Positions 56,175 through 64,000 of a DNA stretch of 64,000 bases are shown piece by piece. Every line of letters starts with the position of its first letter. Positions within the stretch are counted from its first letter, which is position 1. Under the pieces are notes generated by a model. That model was not told the origin of the DNA. It ran no database searches and saw nothing but the letters and a program-made list of their open reading frames with translations. Both the position numbers and the translations under genes were made by a program. Location: positions 174,812,015 to 174,876,014 of the forward strand of contig OW679195.1 in assembly GCA_940337035.1 (NCBI GenBank), in the 5' to 3' direction. The stretch comes from Agriotes lineatus (taxonomy: Eukaryota; Arthropoda; Insecta; Coleoptera; Elateridae).

Positions 56175-56188
56175 GGGGGGGGGGGGGG
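56175..56188 (+). repeat. Run of 14 G close to a splice acceptor
   Basis: A homopolymer G14 ends 32 bases before the acceptor AG of OBP exon 2. G-runs can act as intronic splicing enhancers or form quadruplexes; they are also error-prone in sequencing, so the exact length is uncertain. Confidence 0.85.
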
Positions 56189-56220
56189 TATTAATTAATG
56201 TGCTAATTAAAATTTGCTAG

Positions 56221-56562
56221 GATCCAGATTATGCCAAACTCTTCAACGACAGCAATACAGCCTGCCTGGAAGAAGCTGGCGTTAACGCAGACGACGCTCA
56301 GCTGGTGATGCTGCAGCCCAGTTTTCGCCCCGACAACCCTTTGAAATGCTACGTGATGTGCATAAACCTGAGGCTGGAAGTTATGGACGACAAGGGCAAC
56401 GCTCTGTCAGACGGACTGTCGAAAGCTGGCGCACTGCTTTTTAATGCAACGAAAGACGACGCGGTCGACCGGAAGTGCAAGGATCTGAAAGGAAGCGACG
56501 ATCTCTGCGACGCCGCCTATCTAATACTGCAGTGTGTCTATCAGGCAGCAAGGGGTAGCTAA
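56221..56562 (+). CDS. Odorant-binding protein exon 2 (mature classic OBP)
   Basis: After acceptor TTTGCTAG the frame reads DPDYAKLFNDSN and 113 codons to TAA 56560-56562. Six cysteines fit the classic OBP pattern C1-x27-C2-x3-C3-x38-C4-x9-C5-x8-C6: ACLEEAG, KCYVMC, RKCKDL, LCDAAYLILQC. Such proteins are small secreted all-helical carriers (PBP/GOBP family) with three disulfides, which bind hydrophobic odorants or other small ligands in sensillar lymph or other fluids. An open frame from 56305 is only the internal part. Exon 1 at 42702-42773 supplies a signal peptide in the same phase. Codon use is richer in G/C than the surrounding DNA, as expected for a selected gene. The OBP family call is firm; the ligand is unknown. 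Confidence 0.92.
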   Translation, partial: DPDYAKLFNDSNTACLEEAGVNADDAQLVMLQPSFRPDNPLKCYVMCINLRLEVMDDKGNALSDGLSKAGALLFNATKDDAVDRKCKDLKGSDDLCDAAYLILQCVYQAARGS

Positions 56563-56600
56563 TCGTTTGGCTGTACATTTTTGCCACTCTATTTGACAGT

Positions 56601-56606
56601 AATAAA
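56601..56606 (+). terminator. Polyadenylation signal of the OBP gene
   Basis: AATAAA 39 bases after the OBP stop codon, followed by a T- and GT-containing stretch. A short 3' untranslated region like this is common for OBPs. Confidence 0.7.
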
Positions 56607-56639
56607 TGGACGATCAGGTTCAAACAGAGGGTCTTAATG

Positions 56640-57720
56640 TCTTAATTATGTGTTTGTCATTAATTTCCTTGTAAAAAATGCAAAATTTGAATATTTTTGT
56701 TATGTATAAATTTTCTTGTAATTAATTTATGTTATTTATAGAATATTTAGAAATTATGTTTTGTATAGTCCCTAACCTGTGAAAATCTAAGAACAACTAT
56801 ACAGTCGCGCTAGCTAACGATTATTGCCATAATTCTCAATAATTTTATTGAGAAACATTTCTAGAAGATGATTTCCGAATTTGGCAATGGACTACCTTTG
56901 TAATCATTTATTTAATCAATTTTAGGGAACATTGGTCCATCTTGCTGGAATATGAGGTCGTCATCCAGTAATCCCTATCGAGTTAACTAAAAATTAAGAT
57001 ACGTCTCTAACACGTTTATTTAGCTCTCAGACGTTATTGTTACACCTACACCACACGAACACAATTGGATTGTGTAAGCCAGGATAGATGAAAATTATTG
57101 TAACAGTGTAACAGATACAAATGTTAAAAATGTGTGGGGGCTTAATTCATTTTTACAGAAACGTCACGCCACACAAAATATTGACTTAAACTACTTTGCG
57201 ACAGCCGCCTACTTCATAAATGAACACTAACTTTAATGTCAAAGACCATAGAATATATCCCATTAAAGATAGCATAGATGCTATTCGAAAATCAAAATGT
57301 ATAGGCAAATTGAATTAATTATTCGCCTGTGCGGATTGGACGAGCAAATAACAAAAGTAATTTAAATATTTACCTGTATCCGAAAAGCGGAGATAACCCT
57401 AATTAAATCAATCTCCTTATCTGCTCCAAAAATCTATGTCCTTAAAACTAACCCTCGGACACACGACTTATCACAATGGCCTTCCGATAACGAAGCGCAC
57501 TTATAATTACACAAGATTAACGCTTTGTCAAAAAACAAATGTCTTTGCTCAACATCATGGGTGTGATCTGGACGACAAAATCCGTTTACTATCTTAACAG
57601 GTGATTTAACTTGAACAACAACCATGCAAAGGTTGCTTGATTTTACATAAATAGTCAATAAAAGGAAATTCATCAACATCGTTATTTGCAATCAAATGCG
57701 TAAAATACTTTATCTTCATC
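56640..57720. other. Downstream of the OBP gene, nothing recognised
   Basis: AT-rich intergenic DNA with no coding blocks, RNA gene or repeat ends that I can recognise. Confidence 0.4.
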
Positions 57721-57772
57721 GGTGTTGTTATAGGCTCTTAACCAAATTAATTTTAGTATCGTTAAGAGCTTT

Positions 57773-57842
57773 ATTACCGCACTCAGTGCGGTAATGGATA
57801 GATATTACCGCACTCAGTGCGGTAAGGAACATTACCGCACTC
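57773..57842. repeat. Two and a half copies of a 22-23 bp palindrome
   Basis: 57773-57795 is a perfect odd palindrome: arm ATTACCGCACT, centre C, and its inverse. 57804-57825 repeats it, and 57831-57842 is a third left half. They are spaced by about 30 bp and sit between TTAAGAG/CTCTTAAC-type flanks. Possible MITE centre or protein-binding array; unknown. Confidence 0.8.
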
Positions 57843-58058
57843 TCTTTATATAAAAAATACATCGAATCAGAGTTTATTGATGAAGATAAAATATTGAACA
57901 ATACACGTTTGCTTATGGCACATAACGAAACTCGTATGATTGCCGCAAAACTCGGCTCAACGCCTCGTTTTGGCAATCAAACTCGTTTGGTTAAGATGCT
58001 CATAATCAAACTTGTATCGTTAATATCTATAACTCAATAAGCAAGCATGATTATTTAA

Positions 58059-58490
58059 TCTTCTTAATATATATAAAGAAAAGTCCTGAATCACTCACTC
58101 ACTGATTCATCAACGCCCAGCTCAAACTCTTGGACTTAGAAAGCTGAACAGAGGTTCCCTTTATGATGTATACAAGGAATAAGGAAGGATATTTCGAAAT
58201 TCAACCCCTAAAAGGGTAAAATGAGGGTTTCAATTTGGTATGGAAAAATAATATTAAATAGACATTTCGACTTGAAACTTCGTAGTAGTACTCCTAAAAA
58301 CAAATAAGCAAACACGTATGTCGTGATATTCCGAAAATCAACCGCTTTGGTGGTGAAATGGGGTAAATAAGCCTAAAAATCGATATGGGTATCGTTATTG
58401 AAGTTTTTTGGGACGTTGCTTTGGAAAATGGCATTTATTTTTAAGTCCAAGACAGTTTCCTGCGCGAGCAAAGCCACAGGCAAAAGCTAG
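58059..58490 (+). mobile_element. Helitron-like non-autonomous element
   Basis: The 5' end is TCTTCTTAATATATATAAAG after an A. The 3' end is GCAAAAGCTAG followed by T, with a short hairpin (CCTGCG ... CACAGG) a few bases before it. A TC start, a CTAG end preceded by a hairpin, and insertion between A and T are the Helitron signature. The interior (432 bp) contains no Rep/helicase. No target duplication is expected. The family call rests on ends only. Confidence 0.5.
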
Positions 58491-58499
58491 TTAAACATA

Positions 58500-59270
58500 A
58501 GTTCTAATCTGCCAAGTTATACAAAAAAAAACAAAATTAGACGCCAAATAAATGGTACAAATTAGTAGAGTTTGCATGCATTTGGATAAATTTTGGTAAA
58601 CATCTTATTAAACTTTCGAGATCTTGGGAGCTCTGAATTCACACAGTAATTCTTTAAATTTGATGGCTTGATAGCTCCGATTGGGCCAGCACCATCGAAA
58701 ATTTGTATAGTCCTAATATTTGATAAGCTCTAGACAGCATTCAGGGTATGACAAAAGGTATACGAAACCTGACCTTGCGTTCTCCACGATGCACCAGGTT
58801 CGCTAGCGGCACCAAACCGTATTTATTACCTAGGGGCGTAAGGTTTCCCAAGGTCCATAAAACGGTTGTTGAATAAAAAATTGCTGCACGCCCGTCAAGA
58901 AGAAGCCGGAAGAAAAATGGCATGTAAATGTATTATTTTCCTATCAAACAAAAGTTTGTAATTCATACTTGCAGGTGGAAAACGGTAAATCATAACAAAT
59001 TCGCCCACAAGAGGCGAAAATACACAATTAAGCTATCGTAAATACACTATCCGAAATTAACTGCGATTTCGAATCACGCAGGCTATAAGTGAAAATCCCT
59101 CTTCTTTAGTCCCAGCCTGTGGCAAACCACTTTTTAAAATAACAGGTGTCAAAGTTCTCGAAAAACCGGAAAAAGTAACCGCTATCAAAAACAAGTTACC
59201 AAGTTTCCCAACAATTAACCAAATTATAAAATATTCAACCGTTCTACTCATGGATGTTTGAAGAAGCTAC
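58500..59270. other. Stretch with no recognised feature
   Basis: Short open frames on the minus strand (58741-58923, 59057-59251) show nothing recognisable. Confidence 0.35.
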
Positions 59271-59272
59271 AT

Positions 59273-61305
59273 CTAGTCCAGTCAAATTGTCAAAAATACC
59301 TCGTTTTTTTGACAAAAATACTACCTGAAAAGTGAAAATGTATTTTTATAGAAACAAATCCGTAGAATTCAATAAACTACAAAGTAACAGCTGAATCAGT
59401 GGAGAAGTGATCCAAATTGCTGTCAAAGTAATAAAAAACGGTTTTTTTTGCATACAAAAATGCACAAAAGCAATTTATAAATTTAAAAGATATATATGCT
59501 TATGTAGCTTAAAAAACAAATAAAACCAGCTTTCGATGGTCAAAATCGATTAATTAGAAAGAAAATTATTGCGAAAAAACCGCTAAAAATGGCCGATTCT
59601 TCAATTGTTCGTAACTTTAAAAACAAAACTTATACAACGTTGAAATTTTCAGAAAACTTAGTACTTGCAAAATTTGCAAAAATGTTGATTATTTTTTGCA
59701 TAAATCATTTTTTTCGAAAAAAATACGTTTTCGCAGAAATTGATTTACTCAGGTTGCAGAAGTCCTACAACAATCAGCTTAGGCTTATTTTTTTGCTTAA
59801 GAGTTATACTACCGCACACAATGTGAGCGCGAAGTTTGTTGCACCTGCAAATATGTGCAAATTCAATTTGTGATATTTTTTTTAAACGCACAGAATGTTG
59901 AATATTTTTGTCAATTCTAATTGTACTGAAATTACATAAGCACCATTGGATAGCTGCCATTTTTCTCAGAATTTAAAAAAAAAGATTACTTTACGACCCA
60001 TAGAAGCCGATGTACTTTTTTTTTCAAAAAAATCGCTGCACATTCATTTATTAATATTAACGGCTGAAATTTGCACACACTCTAGCTGAAGATTTCTAGT
60101 GTAATATATAAATTATTTAGCAAATTGACCGTGTAATATTTATTGCGAACCGGTTTACATTAGGCGTCACAAAATGCATGTTCCGTTCAGAGCGGTGCCG
60201 TGGCGAGTAGCGTTCGTTGTGGGGAGAAACTCGTAGTAGGCCGCTCCCCTCGGCGTTTACTCGGCCTGTATAATGTACTCAGGATATACTTCGGTTTTTT
60301 AAAATTTTTATAGTGATTCTAATAATTATTATAAGAATCATAATAATAATTCGAAGAATAATTATAGCAACTAATTATTTCATTTCTAAACTATCATTAA
60401 ACATGAAAAATATTTTTTATTAACAATAGGATTATAAGAAACAGGCAAACAAATTATTTACAAGAAATTGTTACATAATATAAACATCTATAAAAGTACA
60501 AACCCTTGCGTATGAAATAACTACTACTGAAGTTTACTGCCCACCCAGACATAGGCTGACAAAAGACTAACCAAGTATTCTTTGACACACTGGGACTGTG
60601 ATATATAATTACACTAACAGCCAGTCTTATAAAGACCACTAATCTGAAGTTAAGTGTATTTTGTTGTTAAAATAAACAAAAGAGCATTTAAATGCGTAGA
60701 AAGTTGACAGCTATCGAATGGTGCTGATGTAATTTCGGTACAATTAAAATTGACAAAAATATTCAACATTTTGTGCGCGTAAAAAAAGGTCTTCTACAAA
60801 AAGAATTTCCACATATTTGCAAATGCAAAAAAAAATCGCACTTATATTTTGTGTGGTAGTATAACTCTTAAGGAAATAATCAACATTTTTAAAAATTTCA
60901 AAAACGTGTGTTTTTTACTCACCGAGTACTACCTTTTCTGAAAATTTCAACGTTATATAAGTTTTGCTTTTAAAGTTACAGACAATTGAAGAATCGGCCA
61001 TTTTTAGCGGTTTTTTGGGGATAACTTTTTTTAATTAATCGATTTTGACCATCTAAAGCTGGTTTTATTTGTTTTTCGAAGCTACATAAGCGCATAATTT
61101 TTTAAAAATTTTAAATTGCTGTTGTGCATTTTTGTATGCAAAAAACCGTTTATTCATTACTTTGACTGTCATTTTGAATCACTTCTCCACTGATTCAGTT
61201 GTTACTTTGTAGTTCATTGAATTCTACGGATTTTTCTCTATAAAAATACATTTTCACTTTTCAGGTAGTATTTTTGTAAAGTAAATATCTAATTTGACTG
61301 GACTA
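59273..61305. mobile_element. Long-inverted-repeat (foldback-like) element
   Basis: Ends TAGTCCAGTCAAAT and its inverse. Arms of about 650-700 bp (59273 to about 59960 and about 60690-61305) match as inverted repeats with moderate divergence, for example TACTACCTGAAAAGTGAAAA, CCGCTAAAAATGGCCGATTC and AACTTTAAAAACAAAACTTA on the left. The roughly 700-bp centre has a GC-richer part at 60170-60270 and AT-rich DNA, with no recognisable protein. An exact target duplication was not found. It resembles a foldback element or a non-autonomous transposon with very long terminal repeats. Confidence 0.8.
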
Positions 61306-61700
61306 ATCATTACTATATTTGAAAGGAAATCTACCGAGCTGCTGCGTAACAGTAAAAAACAATTTGGGTCGTTACACTGTCATACCATACTTATATACTT
61401 TGGTAATGCTGCTCAGCTGTGCAAAATAATTTAAAATTAAATATCATAAATGGCCATAAATTTACACATATTCTTCGTATATCGATAAAATCATGAAAGC
61501 AAGAGCAGTCTAATGCCATAGTAATTTAGCGTCTCTAAGAGAAACCTGATCATAGTTTTGGGTAGCTTGAAATGCCTCAGTAGACAATCTGTATTGATAT
61601 GGGACGTCAAGGCTGCCTTACGAACGGGATGGATAAACGGCAGCTTACAGAAGCATCAGACTGTACAAAAATGTATACATAGGTATAGGAAAATATGTTT

Positions 61701-62125
61701 ATTTTTTCCTTACTTGTAAACATCAATTTATCAAGTCACTGTATTCACCTTGAAAATGTTTCTTATCTGGCTAGCCAGTAAATTTTTTACTGGCTAGCCA
61801 GTTATATTTTACAAGCGTGCTCATAGATAAATGATAGCGTGCAAAGCCAGAGTTGTCTTCCTTAGTATGTGTCATTTGTGTCATATTGATTAATTTAGTT
61901 GCTTGTCAGTTTGACATTTTGCCTAAATGATAAATTTCTAGTTATTTACAAGTGAGGAACAAATAAAACATTCAACAATACACGCCAGGTAACCATTTTT
62001 ACTGGCTCAAGCATATGACAGGCTCGCCTAACGGCTCGCCAGTCATCCCAATCCTATCGCCAGTAAAACCTGTTTTACCTGGTTTGTAATGTTATAGTAT
62101 TTAACATTACAAGCCAGGTAAAAAT
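61701..62125. repeat. Dispersed palindromic repeat, copy 2, with extended terminal hairpin
   Basis: Second copy of the 17441-17825 repeat, including both ACTGGCTAGCCAGT palindromes and a small extra TGTGTCAT duplication. Unlike copy 1 it continues into an inverted copy of its own end: TTTTACCTGG and TTTGTAATGTTA (to 62094) face TTAACATTACAAGCC and AGGTAAAA (62101-62124). Confidence 0.8.
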
Positions 62126-62349
62126 TTGGAATTTGATCAAGTCGTCTTGTAGAAAAGCTACGTCAAAGAACGAAAATGTTTCACACCTTTCGAAAAACAC
62201 TCTTTTCGTCTGTTTAAAACGTACAATATCCATGAATCGACCAACTTTAACGCAAAATATTGTAGAACCAAAGTTATAGAGCATCAAATTATGTTTTTAG
62301 AAAGTCCAAGAAGGTTTCAAGAAACATAACGTCTAAACCCCGACCCTAA

Positions 62350-63960
62350 CTAAGAAATCATACACCCAAAAGGCCTGAAACAATCCTCCTGCCATCTCTC
62401 TTCCGAAATAGGAATAATTTTCACTGTTATATTACCTGTAATTTTCTAATCAAATTCCACAAGAAGTCCAATAAAGAACTTCAGCAATATTTTCAGTATG
62501 AGTTGGCCCCGTATGATTTATCTATGTTTGCTGACATAGGTATACGAAAAACACAAAAATCTGTGTTTTACCAGTTGTTTGATGCCCTTAAAGACACAAT
62601 TGATTTTGAAAAGGCAGATTTTGTCATAGATGGAGGATGTCTTTTGCATAGAGTGGTATGGGAGGCAAGGGAGCCAATGTCTTCCATAATTACAAAGTAT
62701 GTAGACTACATCAAGCATTGGTATGGCAAAAAGGCCACGATTGTGTTTGATGGATACCCTGATGTGGCAAGTGAGAAGAGTACTAAATCAGCTGAGCGGC
62801 TGCGCCGGGCCACCAAAAAAACTGCACCGGATGCCAGGTTTGATGAAACAATGTCAGTAACCATGGCAAAAGAATTGTTTCTTTCGAATGGACAAAATAA
62901 ACAGCGCATCATCTCTTTATTGATTCCTTTATTGATTGAAGCTGAGCACTTCAATGTTAAGCGCGCTGCTGGAGACGCCGATACTTTAATTGTGGTCAGT
63001 GCTGTTGACATTGCTCAGCATTCTGACTGTGTGATTGTCGTTGTAGAGGACACCGACCTTCTTGTGATTTTGACTGATTCAGACCCAATGCTCCTCAACA
63101 TCTTTCTACTGAAGCCAGGCAAAGGCAGACAAGACGAAGTTGTTTACAGCCCCTTAAATTTCACAATTTCACAAGTTTCTATTAACAACATATTATTCCT
63201 ACATGCATTAAGTGGCTGCGATACGAGTTCATCGTTTTTCGGTAAAGGAAAATTGAAATTCCCAAGGTATTGGAGACAAATAACCTGCAGAAAGCAGCAG
63301 AGGCATTCAGCAAATCCAATGCTACTGCTGATGAGGTTGATGAGACGGGACAGAAGTGCATAGCAGCTCTGTATTCCGAAGATGAAACAAAGCCATTAAA
63401 TGTGCTACGCCGTGCAATCTTTAGAAAATGTCCAACAAAGACATCATTCAACCTCGTCTCTTTGCCTACTACAGAGGCAGCTGCTCGACAGCATTCTCTA
63501 AGGACGTATTTGTAGGTGCAAGCAAAGAAAAACAACTTACTGGACCCACTAGAATAGGGCTGGAAGACATCAAAACTCGGCCTCCTGCCAGTTCCCACTA
63601 ATAAAGAAGCAGCACCTGAGGAACTCCTGAGATCCATATGCTGCACATGTTCCAAAGGCTGCCATGAAGGTTGTTCCTGCAGGAAAAATGGCATGAAATG
63701 TACCACCATTTGTAAACTATGCAAAGGTCAGTCTTTCACCAATGCTCAAACTGAAATCTAGATCTTCCGTACTGATGACTGCGACATAGTTTATGATGCC
63801 ATCATAGAAGAAGGAAGAGGATACCTCGACGATGATTTAAATAAGGAAGAAATGGAAGAATTGGAGTGCACGTTACCGGAACCATCATCCTCCAAACGTG
63901 TAAAAAATAACACTGTAAATTTAAAAAAAAACACATTGTACATAACTCAACATGAAGTTT
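62350..63960 (+). pseudogene. FEN/XPG-like nuclease with C-terminal cysteine cluster, better preserved copy
   Basis: The open frame runs from about 62350 without an obvious ATG, so an upstream exon is likely. After KELQQYFQYELAPYDLSMFA it shows the FEN/XPG motif order: FVIDGGCLLHRVVW, ATIVFDGYPD, LIEAEHFNVKRAAGDADTLI, IVVVEDTDLLVIL, and FLHALSGCDTSSSFFGKGK, which in position resembles the LLGCDY-x-GIGxK turn of FEN1. A one-base frame shift near 63255 leads to a second block (AEAFSKSNATADEV, CIAALYSEDETKP). After further breaks comes a cysteine cluster CCTCSKGCHEGCSCRKNGMK followed by CTTICKLCKGQS, akin to the CXC (tesmin/TSO1-like) layout, and an acidic tail. The acidic residues needed for two-metal catalysis appear present. 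It is homologous to 7860-8821 but far diverged. The role is unknown; transposon association is likely. Confidence 0.6.
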
Positions 63961-64000
63961 TTTTAGTCTTAGTGGATGTACTTTGTTTTATCATATAATC

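Larger units (their letters stand above)
42774..56220 (+). other. 13.4-kb intron of the OBP gene, filled with transposon relics
   Basis: Donor GTGAGT at 42774. The acceptor TTTGCTAG ends at 56220, with a CTAAT branch-like motif near 56201-56210 and a weak pyrimidine tract. A run of 14 G (56175-56188) lies about 32 bases before the acceptor. The intron holds a mariner, an inverted-repeat element, Jockey-like and RTE-like LINE pieces and a hAT relic, listed separately. Insect OBP introns are usually much shorter, so the length is due to insertions. Confidence 0.6.

Overview
This is a eukaryotic, AT-rich, repeat-dense genomic window with one 100-base assembly gap (32914-33013). It looks like insect nuclear DNA. 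The only convincing host gene is a classic six-cysteine odorant-binding protein (OBP), and the mobile elements (BEL/Pao, Jockey-like, RTE-like, mariner, P-like, tRNA-derived SINEs) are those common in arthropods. A beetle is plausible, but I cannot fix the order from sequence alone.

Layout. 1-2.7 kb: a decayed BEL/Pao pol on the minus strand, split by a short R1-like retrotransposon fragment with an 11-bp target duplication. 3.1-10.2 kb: a P-element-like nest. A 6.1-kb P-like transposon (3694-9815) and a 380-bp P-like MITE (9824-10203) lie side by side and share the same 8-bp target duplication, CGAATACA. Inside the larger element are a small hAT-like MITE, a Jockey-like RNase H fragment and a 1.77-kb transposon with roughly 230-bp inverted ends. 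The only recognisable gene of that inner element encodes a FEN/XPG-like nuclease with a C-terminal cysteine cluster. 10.2-21.3 kb: remnants of a Tc1/mariner-type transposase, several MITEs and dispersed repeats, an RTE-like LINE and a BEL gag relic.

21.3-32.6 kb: an LTR retrotransposon with two 729-bp LTRs that are about 98% identical by eye. Its integrase lies upstream of its reverse transcriptase, the unusual gene order of Gmr1-type Ty3/gypsy elements. Its RNase H domain is interrupted by a 3.9-kb foldback element (27215-31122, 9-bp target duplication) made of inverted arms and two opposed tandem arrays. A SINE with a 15-bp target duplication sits in its 3' untranslated region.

33-42.6 kb: mostly featureless DNA with one more SINE and a dead LINE. 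42.6-56.6 kb: the OBP gene on the plus strand. Exon 1 encodes the signal peptide, a 13.4-kb intron is filled with transposon remains (a mariner carrying a LINE tail, Jockey-like and RTE-like pieces, a hAT relic), and exon 2 encodes the whole mature protein. 57-64 kb: palindromes, a Helitron-like element, a 2-kb long-inverted-repeat element, a second copy of a 390-bp palindromic repeat seen at 17.4 kb, and a second, better preserved FEN/XPG-like gene close to the window edge.

How it fits together. The window is layered insertions around one chemosensory gene. Where target duplications survive, the order can be read: the LTR element came first, then the foldback element and SINE inside it; the mariner preceded the LINE tail inside it. 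The most unusual items are the FEN/XPG-like nuclease gene inside inverted terminal repeats, the INT-before-RT retrotransposon, the foldback element and the paired P-like insertions.
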